From positions 224,050-288,049 of the forward strand of contig NZ_VTTI01000002.1 in the NCBI RefSeq assembly GCF_008641105.1: 64,000 nucleotides of DNA, read 5' to 3'. The notes beneath the pieces were generated by a model that saw nothing but the letters and a program-made list of their open reading frames with translations, was not told the origin of the DNA and did no database searches. The translations under genes and the position numbers were made by a program. Source of the DNA: Halopseudomonas salina. Its GTDB lineage: Bacteria > Pseudomonadota > Gammaproteobacteria > Pseudomonadales > Pseudomonadaceae. Shown in pieces: positions 35,482 to 44,490 of this stretch. Positions within the stretch are counted from its first letter, which is position 1. Every line of letters begins with the position of its first letter.

Positions 35482-38024
35482 AGGACGACCATCCAGAAGG
35501 AGCTGGAAACACGCCCGCAAGCAGTTCTCAAACCATGCAAAACCGCGATCAAAGCGGTGAACAGGCGATGCATGAACGTTATAGGCTGATTGCTAAAGCC
35601 ACCAACGACGCGGTGTGGGATTGGGATCTTGTGACCAATTACGTCTTGTGGAATGAGGCGTTGATGCACGCCTACGGCTACACGGCAGAAACCATTACTC
35701 CGACCGGAGATTGGTGGATTGCCCAGATTCATCCGGTCGATCAGGCCCGTGTTGATGCGTCGATCCATACCGTCATTCATAGTGAAGAAACTGCCTGGAG
35801 TGAGGAATACCGCTTCCGCCGGGGAGATGGTACGTATGCAGAGGTCCTCGATCGTGGACAGGTGATACGGAACTCGAGCGGCCAGGCAATACGTGTTATC
35901 GGCGCCATGCTCGATTTGACTCAGATGCGAATTGCAGCAAATGCGCTACGCAGAAGCGAAGAACGCTTCAGAACGATACTGGAAACCGTTGAGGCAGGGT
36001 TTGCCATCGTTCAGGTCAAGTTCGACAGCCAGGACAGGCCGGTTGATTACCGTTTCGACGAGATCAACCCTGCGTTCGAGAAACAGGCGGGCGTAAACCT
36101 TCAGGGTAAATGGGTCACAGAGTACGCCCCTGATCTGGAGCCCTTCTGGTTTGAGATTTACGGAAAGGTGGCCATGACCGGCGAGCCCGCCAGCTTCGAA
36201 AGTTACGCCGAAGCGTTCGCCCGGTGGTTCGATGTACGCGCGGTTCGCGTCGGCGATCCGGCGGATAGGCAAATTGCGGTCATTTTCAATGATGTCACTG
36301 AGCGGCGGAATGCGCAGGAAAGGTTGCGCGCAAGCGAAGCCCTGGCCCGAGACAATGTAGAGCGTGTTCAACTGGCGCTGTCCGCTGGCGCCATTATTGG
36401 TACTTGGCACTGGGATCTGGCTACCGACCACTTCAGCATCGATGACGGCTTTGTGAACGCCTTTGGTCTTCCCCCCGGAATCAGTCGACACGACCTTCCT
36501 CTGGTAGAGGTGGTAAAGACAGTGCATCCCGATGACAGCGCTGGTCTGATGAACGCAATCGATGAAGCCATCCTGCGGGGCGGCGCCTATGCTCACCAGT
36601 ACCGTGTGCGTCGGGCAGATGGGAAATACTATTGGATAGAAGCAAACGGTCGGGTTGAGCATAGCGCCGAGGGCGTACCTCTGCGCTTTCCAGGGGTCCT
36701 TCTTGATGTAGAAGAGCGACGCGCTGTCGAGGCGGAACGTGACAGGGCACTGGCAGCGCTACGAGCTTTGAATGACACCCTGGAACAACGCGTTGCAGAG
36801 CGTACCGATGAGCTGATGCAGTCCGAGGACAAGTTGCGTCAATCGCAGAAAATGGAAGCAGTCGGTCAGCTCACAGGAGGGCTGGCCCATGACTTCAACA
36901 ATTTGCTTGCAGGTATTTCCGGTGCGCTCGAACTGATGTCCAGACGGATCAATCAGGGACGTACCGACGAGATAGGTAAATATATCCTGTCGGCACAAGG
37001 GGCAGCCCAACGTGCAGCTTCTCTGACCCACAGATTGCTCGCCTTTTCGCGTAGGCAAACGCTGGATCCTCGTGCCATTGATGTGAACACCTTGATTGCC
37101 AGCATGGTCGAATTGATCCGCCACGCTGTAGGACCGGGCATCCTCGTGAAAACAGTTGGCGCGGACAATCTCTGGACTACGTTGGTTGATGCAGGGCAGC
37201 TCGAAAGCTCTTTGCTCAACATTTGCCTCAATGCGCGAGATGCCATGCCTGATGGTGGCCGTATTGTTATTGAAACCAGCAACAAGCATTTGGAGGGCCT
37301 GACGGCGCAAGCTGCCGAGATACCACCGGGTGAGTACCTTGCACTTACTGTAACTGACTCCGGTGTTGGTATGACACCGGACATCCTTGCCAAAGCTTTT
37401 GAGCCTTTCTTTACCACCAAGCCAATCGGTCAGGGGACAGGGCTGGGTCTCTCGATGATTTACGGTTTTGCCAAGCAGTCAGGTGGGCAGGTACGTATTG
37501 AATCGGAGGTTGACCAGGGCACGACCATAAGCATTTACCTTCCCCGCCATCACGGTCCCGCTGCGAAAGTCGGTCAACAACTGAAAAACGCTCCCGTAAA
37601 CTTTTCCAAAAGTGGCGAGACCATCCTTATCGTCGATGATGAACCAACGGTAAGAATGTTGCTTCGTGAGGCGTTGGGCGACCAGGGATACACCCTGATC
37701 GAGGCGGCTGATAGCGTCGCAGGGCTCAAGCTGCTGCGTTCCGACATCAACATTGACCTGCTGATCACCGATGTCGGACTCCCGGGCGGTCTGAATGGAC
37801 GGCAGATGGCCGACGCAGGCCTGGAAAATCGGCCTGGCCTCAAGGTGCTGTTTATTACTGGTTATGCGGAGGCTTCTGTTCTTGGTAAAGACGATCTTGG
37901 AGCTTGTATGCAAGTGCTGACCAAGCCCTTTGCCATCGACGCGCTCTCTGCTCGGGTTCAACACCTACTGTTTTCGGACCCCGCGGATCGGGGATCCGTG
38001 TTGCAAACGCCCCCTATTTCGTAA
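35478..38024 (+). CDS. Multi-PAS hybrid histidine kinase with C-terminal receiver
   Basis: This 848-residue cytoplasmic kinase has three PAS-type sensor domains (about residues 30-145, 160-285 and 300-430) and a coiled coil. A HisKA domain has H471 (GGLAHDFNN). A HATPase domain follows with NICLNARDAM, DSGVGM and GTGLGLSM, then a receiver with LLITDVGLPGGLNGRQ. I start at TTG 35478, which overlaps the previous stop (TTGA) and has GGGG seven bases upstream. ATG codons at 35535 and 35568 are alternatives that would still leave the first PAS domain whole. Its receiver is closest in motif to that of the KaiC-linked kinase on the other side (TDVGLPG), suggesting shared origin or partners. Confidence 0.85.
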   Translation: MKDDHPEGAGNTPASSSQTMQNRDQSGEQAMHERYRLIAKATNDAVWDWDLVTNYVLWNEALMHAYGYTAETITPTGDWWIAQIHPVDQARVDASIHTVIHSEETAWSEEYRFRRGDGTYAEVLDRGQVIRNSSGQAIRVIGAMLDLTQMRIAANALRRSEERFRTILETVEAGFAIVQVKFDSQDRPVDYRFDEINPAFEKQAGVNLQGKWVTEYAPDLEPFWFEIYGKVAMTGEPASFESYAEAFARWFDVRAVRVGDPADRQIAVIFNDVTERRNAQERLRASEALARDNVERVQLALSAGAIIGTWHWDLATDHFSIDDGFVNAFGLPPGISRHDLPLVEVVKTVHPDDSAGLMNAIDEAILRGGAYAHQYRVRRADGKYYWIEANGRVEHSAEGVPLRFPGVLLDVEERRAVEAERDRALAALRALNDTLEQRVAERTDELMQSEDKLRQSQKMEAVGQLTGGLAHDFNNLLAGISGALELMSRRINQGRTDEIGKYILSAQGAAQRAASLTHRLLAFSRRQTLDPRAIDVNTLIASMVELIRHAVGPGILVKTVGADNLWTTLVDAGQLESSLLNICLNARDAMPDGGRIVIETSNKHLEGLTAQAAEIPPGEYLALTVTDSGVGMTPDILAKAFEPFFTTKPIGQGTGLGLSMIYGFAKQSGGQVRIESEVDQGTTISIYLPRHHGPAAKVGQQLKNAPVNFSKSGETILIVDDEPTVRMLLREALGDQGYTLIEAADSVAGLKLLRSDINIDLLITDVGLPGGLNGRQMADAGLENRPGLKVLFITGYAEASVLGKDDLGACMQVLTKPFAIDALSARVQHLLFSDPADRGSVLQTPPIS

Positions 38025-38202
38025 TTGGGTCTGGAAAACAATTTCTTCTGCAGACCACTCTATAGCGCGCCAAATGTCTCCAGGTTCGACTCAACCCATC
38101 AATTGGGGACCAGTCAGTTGCAAAAAAAGATATAGTTTTTCCGCATTTTGGCCACATATAGTTGCTGATACCCCATCGCGAATAATAGCAAGGATGCAGC
38201 CA

Positions 38203-39978
38203 ATGACCTTCAGACCCCCCGCCTTGTTAGCGGTCATCAAGGAATCAGATTTTTCAGTAGTCATAACCACTGGCGAGCTGGAACCTGCAGGGCCGGTCTA
38301 CGTGCATGTTAATGATGCTTTTACACGCATGACGGGTTATTCACGAGAGGAGCTTCTGGGTGCAGCACCCAGCCTCCTGGAGGGTCCGGACACTGATCGC
38401 ACAGTTCTGGAGCGACTCAAGTCAAACTTGCGTGCCGGCGACTCTTTTGAGTGTCAGGCGTGGAATTACCGGAAGGACGGTACGCCCTATCTGGTTGAGT
38501 GGACCATCACGCGTTTACGCCATGATGGAGAAGGTTTGGATTATTTTTTTTCCGTGCAGCAGGAAATAACCAACCTGAATCCTGCTCAGGACAGGCTGGA
38601 GGGCCAAACTCGGCGCTTGAATGCACTTTTGAATTCAAGCGGAGCCAAGCACGATCCTATTACTGGCGCCTTGAATCATCGCAGTATGCTTTTGCGGCTA
38701 CAGCGTCTCATTGATCAGACGGCAGAATCCGGCTCAGTGACCGGCCTTGTGTCCTTGCAGTTCAGACGCCTTGACCGCATTGATCGAGCCTTTGGCGTGG
38801 AGACAATCAATCATCTCCTGAGCGATATCGCCAAACGCCTCGGTAACAGACTTAAGCCGGAGGAATCGCTGGCCCGTTCCCATGATCACACCTTCGCGGT
38901 AATCATCTCTGCGGAAGCCGATGCGGCGAACGATGCGGATCATCATCTGATGAAGCGAGCACGCTCTTTCATTGCGGCTGTTACTGAAAAGGATTTTGAA
39001 ATTGCGGGTGAAGTTCTACGGGTCGAGGTGAGCGCGGGTATTGCCCGCGCGCCCACAGATGGCCGCCACGCGCGAGAGCTGGCACTGCTTGCCGAAGAGC
39101 TTGCTGAAGGGGCCGCCAATACAGACGCGGATCCTATTCGCTGGGCTGATCACAGCATAAAGGAAGCGCAGCGCCAGGAAATCAAACTTGAAGGCGATCT
39201 GCAGTCTGCCGTCTCCGAAAAGCAATTGGTGCTCTTTTATCAACCAGTTATGGATTTGGAAAACGGTAAGGCAGTGGGGGCTGAGGCCTTATTGCGCTGG
39301 CCACTACCTGAAGGGCAAGCCCCGATAGGTCCGGACTGTTTTATCCCGCTGGCCGAGCAGCTGGGGCTCATGGATGAGCTGGGAGGACAAGTTTTCGAAG
39401 ATGCCTGCCTTCAACTTCGAAGTTGGCAAGCGCTCGAGGGCAACGCGGCATTCTGGATTTCGGTCAATGTAGCACCCTCTCAACTCCGGGATCCGAATCT
39501 GGCCGCCCGCTTTGTGGATATCTCGCGATCTATAGGCGTGTCGCCAAGATGCATGAAGCTCGAAATAACAGAGAACGCATTGGAATTCGACATCAATTGT
39601 GTGCGACAGGTGATCGATGACCTGGTTGCAGCTGGTTTTTCTCTAGCCCTGGACGACTTCGGTACCGGTTACTCTTCTCTGGGACGTCTGATCGATATCC
39701 CGTTCAATCTGATCAAGGTAGATAAGGCGTTTGTCTGGCAATCACCCGACGGACGCGGCGCCGGTGTAGTTGCGAGTCTTGCGCAGCTGAGTCGTCACCT
39801 GCATATCGAGGCGCTTGGCGAGGGGGTCGAGACCCCTGCTCAGGAAGCTTTCTTGCGGTCGCTCAACTACCGTTTCGCCCAGGGCTTCTATTATGCCAAA
39901 CCGATGGCCGCGGCTGACTTTGCGGTGTGGGCCGGATGGTTGCCCGATCAAGCCCATGTTGGAGTTGCTACCACCTGA
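38203..39978 (+). CDS. PAS / degenerate GGDEF / EAL phosphodiesterase
   Basis: This 591-residue protein probably hydrolyses cyclic di-GMP. The PAS domain (about residues 15-130) resembles LOV domains in its GPDTD segment, but the photoactive cysteine is absent (GAAPSLLEG). The GGDEF domain is degenerate: the signature position reads SHDHT, so cyclase activity is unlikely. The EAL domain is intact (GAEALLRWP, VNVAPSQL, LEITEN, LDDFGTGYSSL, IKVDK, GEGVET). AAGGA lies eight bases before the ATG at 38203; a longer frame begins at 37930 inside the previous gene. It follows the two hybrid kinases by 178 bp, as an output candidate for them. Confidence 0.9.
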   Translation: MTFRPPALLAVIKESDFSVVITTGELEPAGPVYVHVNDAFTRMTGYSREELLGAAPSLLEGPDTDRTVLERLKSNLRAGDSFECQAWNYRKDGTPYLVEWTITRLRHDGEGLDYFFSVQQEITNLNPAQDRLEGQTRRLNALLNSSGAKHDPITGALNHRSMLLRLQRLIDQTAESGSVTGLVSLQFRRLDRIDRAFGVETINHLLSDIAKRLGNRLKPEESLARSHDHTFAVIISAEADAANDADHHLMKRARSFIAAVTEKDFEIAGEVLRVEVSAGIARAPTDGRHARELALLAEELAEGAANTDADPIRWADHSIKEAQRQEIKLEGDLQSAVSEKQLVLFYQPVMDLENGKAVGAEALLRWPLPEGQAPIGPDCFIPLAEQLGLMDELGGQVFEDACLQLRSWQALEGNAAFWISVNVAPSQLRDPNLAARFVDISRSIGVSPRCMKLEITENALEFDINCVRQVIDDLVAAGFSLALDDFGTGYSSLGRLIDIPFNLIKVDKAFVWQSPDGRGAGVVASLAQLSRHLHIEALGEGVETPAQEAFLRSLNYRFAQGFYYAKPMAAADFAVWAGWLPDQAHVGVATT

Positions 39979-40013
39979 TGATTCGCCCAATCGTCCAGAT
40001 CAACAGCAGAACG

Positions 40014-40039
40014 AAAAAAGCCCCATTTCTGGGGCTTTT
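40014..40039. terminator. Bidirectional terminator between the EAL gene and tRNA-Ser
   Basis: A ten-bp stem (40016-40025 with 40030-40039) with a TTTC loop ends in TTTT on the plus strand and in TTTTTT on the minus strand. It can end both the EAL gene and the convergent tRNA-Ser. Confidence 0.85.
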
Positions 40040-40050
40040 GACTACTGATA

Positions 40051-40141
40051 TGGCGGAGGGACAGGGATTCGAACCCTGGGTAGGCTATTAACCTACGCCG
40101 GTTTTCAAGACCGGTGCATTCAACCGCTCTGCCATCCCTCC
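40051..40141 (-). tRNA. tRNA-Ser (anticodon TGA)
   Basis: This is a 91-nt class II tRNA on the minus strand with acceptor GGAGGGA/TCCCTCC, anticodon loop CTTGAAA, a long variable arm (GTAGGTTAATAGCCTAC), T-loop GGTTCGAATCC and encoded CCA. Confidence 0.96.
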
Positions 40142-40222
40142 ACGGCCGGCAATACTACCGGAAACCGCGCGCTAGTCAATGCCCAAGGTAGCTAAATGAA
40201 ACGCTTTAACATTTTCAAGGCC

Positions 40223-40250
40223 TTGATTTGCAACATCGAACAGGTATGAT
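40223..40250 (+). promoter_or_regulatory. Probable sigma-70 promoter of yccA
   Basis: TTGATT (40223-40228) and TATGAT (40245-40250) are 16 bases apart, and the ATG of yccA follows 51 bases after the -10. The -10 matches consensus in five of six positions and the -35 in four. Confidence 0.45.
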
Positions 40251-40300
40251 CGAGCGCATATCAAAGGATCAACCTGCTTGCCCACTCCTGGAGATCGACT

Positions 40301-40972
40301 ATGAACATGCAAGATCAGCAAACCACCCTGCAGCATTCGGGTGTAAACGAGGCCGAGGTCAGTAAGCTGTTCCGCAACACCTATGCTCTGCTGGCCATGA
40401 CTTTGGCGTTCAGTTCCATTGTTGCAATGGTTTCAATGGCGTTGAATCTGCCGCGGCCTAATATCATCATCATGCTGGTGGGGTTTTATGGCCTGCTCTT
40501 CCTGACCTCGAAGTTCCGTGATTCGGGCTGGGGTCTGGTATTGACCTTCGTATTTACCGGCTTCCTGGGCTACACCACTGGCCCCATATTGAACGCTTAC
40601 CTGTCACTGCCCAATGGCGGTTCACTGGTGGCTATGGCATTGGGCATGACTGCCATGGTGTTCCTGGGTCTGTCTGCATACGCGATTCTGACCCGCAAGG
40701 ATTTCAGCTTCCTGTCCGGCTTCATCATGGCTGGTTTTGTCGTATTGCTTTGCGCAGTCGTGGCCAGTATTTTCCTGGACATCTCTGGTCTTTCACTGGC
40801 GATTTCTGCTGGCTTCGTGTTGTTTTCATCGGCCATCATTCTTTATCAGACCAGCTCCATCATTCACGGTGGCGAAGACAACTACATCATGGCGACCATC
40901 ACCCTTTTCGTTTCTATCTACAACATTTTCCTGAGCCTGCTGCACATTCTGGGCGTTGTTGGCGACGACTGA
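40301..40972 (+). CDS. yccA: Bax inhibitor-1/YccA family inner membrane protein
   Basis: YccA is a substrate and modulator of the FtsH membrane protease in E. coli. The 223-residue protein has a soluble N-terminus of about 25 residues and seven membrane helices. It carries the family segments LRNTYxLLAMTL-like (SKLFRNTYALLAMTL), GFLGYTTGPILN and the C-terminal YQTSSIIHGGEDNYIMATI with ISLYNIF-like SIYNIFLSLL. GGAG lies seven bases before the ATG. It precedes tusD with a terminator between, an arrangement common in this group. Confidence 0.92.
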   Translation: MNMQDQQTTLQHSGVNEAEVSKLFRNTYALLAMTLAFSSIVAMVSMALNLPRPNIIIMLVGFYGLLFLTSKFRDSGWGLVLTFVFTGFLGYTTGPILNAYLSLPNGGSLVAMALGMTAMVFLGLSAYAILTRKDFSFLSGFIMAGFVVLLCAVVASIFLDISGLSLAISAGFVLFSSAIILYQTSSIIHGGEDNYIMATITLFVSIYNIFLSLLHILGVVGDD

Positions 40973-40992
40973 TCGATTAGTTGGTTACAATG

Positions 40993-41019
40993 AGGCCCGC
41001 TCGATAGCGGGCCTTTTTT
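40993..41019 (+). terminator. Terminator after yccA
   Basis: A nine-bp GC-rich stem (AGGCCCGCT/AGCGGGCCT, 40993-41001 with 41006-41014) with a CGAT loop is followed by six T residues, 20 bp after the stop. Confidence 0.92.
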
Positions 41020-41039
41020 GTTTTTGAACGGTTCTGACC

Positions 41040-41429
41040 ATGAATTTTGCCATTGTCCTACTCTCCGGTCCCCAGGATCCAGCTGCCCGCAGCGCACTGA
41101 ATTTTGCCCGCGCAACGCTGGATGCCGGGCATCAGATCAGTCGGTTATTCTTCTATCGCGACGCAGTCCATCTGGCTACCGCGCTGGCTGTACAGCCCCA
41201 GGACGAAGCGGACATCTACGCGGATTGGAGAGCCTTCATTTCAGAGAACCAGCTTGATGCCGTTGTATGCATTGCCGCCGCCCTGCGCCGCGGCGTGCTC
41301 GATGACGCGGAGGCTTCACGCTGGCAGCGGCCTGTAGCAAACACAGGAGCGCCCTGGGAGTTATCCGGCCTTGGACAATGGGTCGACAGTCTGCAAACAG
41401 CTGACCGTACCGTGACGTTCGGAACCTGA
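41040..41429 (+). CDS. tusD: Sulfur relay protein TusD
   Basis: TusD is the sulfur-carrying subunit of the TusBCD complex that relays persulfide sulfur from TusA to TusE for 2-thiolation of tRNA wobble uridine. The 129-residue protein has the DsrE-fold start MNFAIVLLSGP and the conserved LFFYRDAVHLA. The active cysteine lies near residue 79 in AVVCIAAALRRG. It begins 21 bp after the yccA terminator and is the first gene of tusDCB-tusE. Confidence 0.93.
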   Translation: MNFAIVLLSGPQDPAARSALNFARATLDAGHQISRLFFYRDAVHLATALAVQPQDEADIYADWRAFISENQLDAVVCIAAALRRGVLDDAEASRWQRPVANTGAPWELSGLGQWVDSLQTADRTVTFGT

Positions 41430-41430
41430 T

Positions 41431-41784
41431 ATGAAAAGTGTGCTGATCATTACCAGTCGACCGCCGACGCATATCGCCGCCCGGGAAGCCCTCGATCTGG
41501 CCCTCGCCTCCGCCGCCTTTGGCGTGCCGACGGGGTTTCTCTTTATGGGTGATGGAGTACTGCAATTGCGCAAGGGCCAGGATGCCAGCCTACTGCAGCA
41601 AAAGTCCCTGACCGCCAACCTGGGTGCTTTGGACATGTATGGAGTAGAAGACATCATGGTTTGCCGTCACTCCCTGGCCGAGCGCGGCATGAACATCAAA
41701 CAATGTTCACTGGCTGCAGACTGTGTGGATAGCGCTCAAATCGCTGTTTTACTGGAACATTACTCGGAGGTTGTCTCCCTGTGA
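41431..41784 (+). CDS. tusC: Sulfur relay protein TusC
   Basis: TusC is the structural subunit of the TusBCD hexamer. The 117-residue protein has the DsrF-type start (MKSVLIITSRPPTHIAAREALDL, in parts) and the AAFGVPTGFLFMGDGVLQL segment. GGAAC lies five bases before the ATG, one base after the tusD stop. Its stop overlaps the tusB GTG. Confidence 0.93.
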   Translation: MKSVLIITSRPPTHIAAREALDLALASAAFGVPTGFLFMGDGVLQLRKGQDASLLQQKSLTANLGALDMYGVEDIMVCRHSLAERGMNIKQCSLAADCVDSAQIAVLLEHYSEVVSL

Positions 41785-42092
41785 GCGCGCCGTTGCTGCA
41801 TATTCTCCGCCATTCGCCGTCCGCTAACAGCTCGCTGGCCAGCTGCAAGCGGGTATTGGCGAGCGGACAATCAATCTTGTTCACCGAGGACGCAGTTTAC
41901 GCTCTTCTACCCGGTTCTGCGGCCTTGAGCAGCATCGGTCTGCTACCGGGCGATGTGCGCCTGTATGTGCTGGAGACGGACCTGCTCGCTCGAGGTCTGG
42001 CGCTCGACGACCTGCCCTCGCGAGTGCAACCCACAGGCTACGCCGGTATGGTTAGACTCTGCGAACAGAGCAGCAAGGTGATCAGCTGGTGA
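41781..42092 (+). CDS. tusB: Sulfur relay protein TusB
   Basis: TusB is the third subunit of TusBCD. The 103-residue DsrH-like protein shows LLHILRHSP, the ILFTEDAVYALLPG segment and YVLETDLLARGL. It starts at GTG, overlapping the tusC stop by four bases (GTGA), and its own stop overlaps the tusE GTG in the same way. GTG starts with four-base overlaps in both genes indicate strict translational coupling. Confidence 0.92.
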   Translation: MSAPLLHILRHSPSANSSLASCKRVLASGQSILFTEDAVYALLPGSAALSSIGLLPGDVRLYVLETDLLARGLALDDLPSRVQPTGYAGMVRLCEQSSKVISW

Positions 42093-42427
42093 CGCAGACA
42101 ATACAGATCGGCTCGAAGAATGTAGCGCTGGATCAGGAAGGCTTTCTGGTCGATCTGAACGACTGGTCGCAACCCTTGGCGGCTGAGCTGGCGCGCCTTG
42201 AGGGCATCGATCTTACCGAAGAGCACCTGGAGGTGGTTCTGGCACTCCGGCAGTTTTATCAGCGCTATCAGCTTTCTCCAGCCATGCGGCCGCTGGTCAA
42301 ATATATTGGCCAGGAACTGGGCGCCGAGAAAGGTAAGAGCATCTATTTACTCAAGCTGTTTCCCGGCAGCCCTGCCAAACTCGCAAGCAAGATTGCCGGT
42401 CTGCCCAAGCCTGATAATTGTCTGTGA
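42089..42427 (+). CDS. tusE: Sulfur relay protein TusE (DsrC family)
   Basis: TusE accepts sulfur from TusBCD and hands it to the thiouridylase MnmA. The 112-residue DsrC-family protein has the FLVDLNDWSQPLA start, the FYQRYQLSPAMRPLVKY helix region and the essential penultimate cysteine (PDNCL). The GTG start is coupled to tusB. The stop is only 10 bp from the end of the convergent channel gene. Confidence 0.93.
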   Translation: MTQTIQIGSKNVALDQEGFLVDLNDWSQPLAAELARLEGIDLTEEHLEVVLALRQFYQRYQLSPAMRPLVKYIGQELGAEKGKSIYLLKLFPGSPAKLASKIAGLPKPDNCL

Positions 42428-42437
42428 AGATTAGGTA

Positions 42438-44393
42438 TCAAGGCAGTGTTGTTAGAATAACCAGCTCATCGCCAACCTGAAGCTTGAGCGGAATATCCCT
42501 GGGAGGATTAAGTTGCAGACGTCGGCCCTCGCCGTCAGGGGCATTCCGGTAGATGCCCAGAGCGGTTTCGCCTTGCAAACCAGCCACAGCTTCCAGATCG
42601 GCAAAGGTATTGACGCTCTGCATCGGGTATTCGCTCTGGTCTCGATAAAGAATTTCGGCTCCGCCCACGGTAAAGAGCTCCTCGAATACCAACCCAAGCT
42701 CGCGTCGTTGAGCAACTTGCGCCATGAGATGACTGAGAATCATCGGACTTATGATACTTTCGCTGCGGTTACGCACCACCAGCTCTTCATTTGCAGGATC
42801 ACTCAATTCCAGCAACAGCTGAGGTCGTTTTCTGCGCTCCTTCAGCAACTCATCCACTGCCATATAACCGACCATGGCTCTAGCGTCGGCTTCTTCACCC
42901 GAGTCGAGCCGGTCGCTTGATACCAGCAGAATACTGTCCCACTCGGTTTGCAGTATCTTTCTCAACGTCGTCTCGGCCATGAAGTCCGCCTGCAGGTGAT
43001 TACATGGCACTCGCTGAGCCTGCTCACTGTATTGCACCAGCTCCTCACGCTGGGCCTCGGCGTCCAGCGTTGAAACCATCATGAGCCGGAAGTTCTGTTC
43101 ACCATAGGTTGCAAGCTCGTGCACCAGAGCTGGCAGACGGCGGTTCCAGCCCAGAATAAGTACTGACTTCTTGATTGCATTCACAGCAACCAGGTCCGAA
43201 TTAATCTGCTCTTTCCGCTCCCAGGCCCTGGTGAGACTCTCACTTACCTGTATCGGATCAGCATCCTCATACTCGCGGGCCAGCATTACCAGGCTGTCAC
43301 CCGCTCGCAGGCGTTCGCTGGTCGGTGCGTTGAGCATCGGGATTGATCTCTCCCCTTCCCTGCGCACCAGACCGAGAAGCACTGCACGTGGACATCGTGA
43401 AGCAATTGCCGCTAATGTCTGCCCCTCACAGCCAGCACTGGAGCGCAGGTAAATCTCGTTGCCATCGTGCACCGACATGACTTCGCCGTAGAATTCCGGG
43501 AGGCCAGGATGCAAGATGGCCTGTGCCATCAGACGGCTGACTATTGCGTCGCTGGCGATAATTTCCAGTGGCCCCGGGTAGGCCCGGCGCATGACGTTAA
43601 GTTTGCGAACGTCTTCGATCTCGGCAACGACATAAGGTAAAGGCTGACCGCTATGTTGGCCTTGGGCGTGTAGGGTCAATAAAGCCTTGATGGTTTCCAT
43701 ATCGCCGGTCACAAGCGTACTACCGCCCTGTGACCGCCCGGGAATCATGACCACGGCAGCCTGCAAACAGGCGACCCGGTGCAGTGCGTCGGGGTGCAGC
43801 GGCGTACCTGAGCGCAAGATGATGTCCTTCACCCTTCGACCGACGCCGGGTGTATCGCGCAGCTCCTGACTGCGCTCGGTGTTGACGATATCGGAGAGAA
43901 TGACCAGCCGCAGGCGGCGAGTATCGAGAGATTTGAGCAGACGCTGAATACCTCCAGCGGTATCCATGATTTCCTGCACCAGGGGAATGGTCCGGTTTGT
44001 CCAGCCCAGGATTACCACGTGATTGCTGATGGTGACCGGTGTCAGGCCCTGTTCCAGCACCCCCATCTTACTGATCAGCCACCGGGTCATGATGGCTACC
44101 AGTGTACCCATGAACAACACATACCCGACAACGGTCAATACAGTTGAAATGACTCGACGCCAGGTTCCCACATCGTCGCCAAGATATCCGGGATCGGTAA
44201 GTCGCAGAAATGCCCACCACACCGAATCTGCCAGGGGCATGTCAGCCGCTGCAGAGGGCCAGGCCAACCAGCCACCAATCAGCGAAATCAATCCGATAAA
44301 AAGTGCTACCACCAGCAATTGATAATGCACCCCTTTGATTAACTGGCGCTCGAGGATGTAGCGCAGGCGGTCTACCAGCGTGAAGGGCAGCAT
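42438..44393 (-). CDS. CASTOR/POLLUX-like ion channel protein with RCK-type NAD-binding domains
   Basis: This 651-residue protein has two membrane helices near residues 20-45 and 85-115. Between them a pore-like region (WWAFLRLTDPGYLGDD) lacks the canonical potassium filter GYG. Two large RCK/TrkA-N regions follow; the first has VVILGWTNRTIPLVQEI and the second VLILGWNRRLPALVHEL. It belongs with CASTOR/POLLUX-type channels that gate on cytoplasmic ligands. The ATG at 44393 opens with the amphipathic MLPFTLVDRLRYILERQ; a longer frame starts at 44528. The gene is divergent from the clsA gene across 97 bp. Ion selectivity cannot be read here. Confidence 0.78.
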   Translation of the reverse strand: MLPFTLVDRLRYILERQLIKGVHYQLLVVALFIGLISLIGGWLAWPSAAADMPLADSVWWAFLRLTDPGYLGDDVGTWRRVISTVLTVVGYVLFMGTLVAIMTRWLISKMGVLEQGLTPVTISNHVVILGWTNRTIPLVQEIMDTAGGIQRLLKSLDTRRLRLVILSDIVNTERSQELRDTPGVGRRVKDIILRSGTPLHPDALHRVACLQAAVVMIPGRSQGGSTLVTGDMETIKALLTLHAQGQHSGQPLPYVVAEIEDVRKLNVMRRAYPGPLEIIASDAIVSRLMAQAILHPGLPEFYGEVMSVHDGNEIYLRSSAGCEGQTLAAIASRCPRAVLLGLVRREGERSIPMLNAPTSERLRAGDSLVMLAREYEDADPIQVSESLTRAWERKEQINSDLVAVNAIKKSVLILGWNRRLPALVHELATYGEQNFRLMMVSTLDAEAQREELVQYSEQAQRVPCNHLQADFMAETTLRKILQTEWDSILLVSSDRLDSGEEADARAMVGYMAVDELLKERRKRPQLLLELSDPANEELVVRNRSESIISPMILSHLMAQVAQRRELGLVFEELFTVGGAEILYRDQSEYPMQSVNTFADLEAVAGLQGETALGIYRNAPDGEGRRLQLNPPRDIPLKLQVGDELVILTTLP

Positions 44394-44490
44394 AAGAATT
44401 TCCGAATAGGTCAAAATCTTACAAGCGTACATAAAGCCTGCTAGATTGACTATCTGCAAGCCTGCGGCCAAATTATGACAACGGAATTTG

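Noticed and set aside
38203..38600. Blue-light LOV photoreceptor domain
   Set aside because: The segment resembles LOV near GPDTD but the adduct-forming cysteine is replaced, so it is treated as an ordinary PAS domain.
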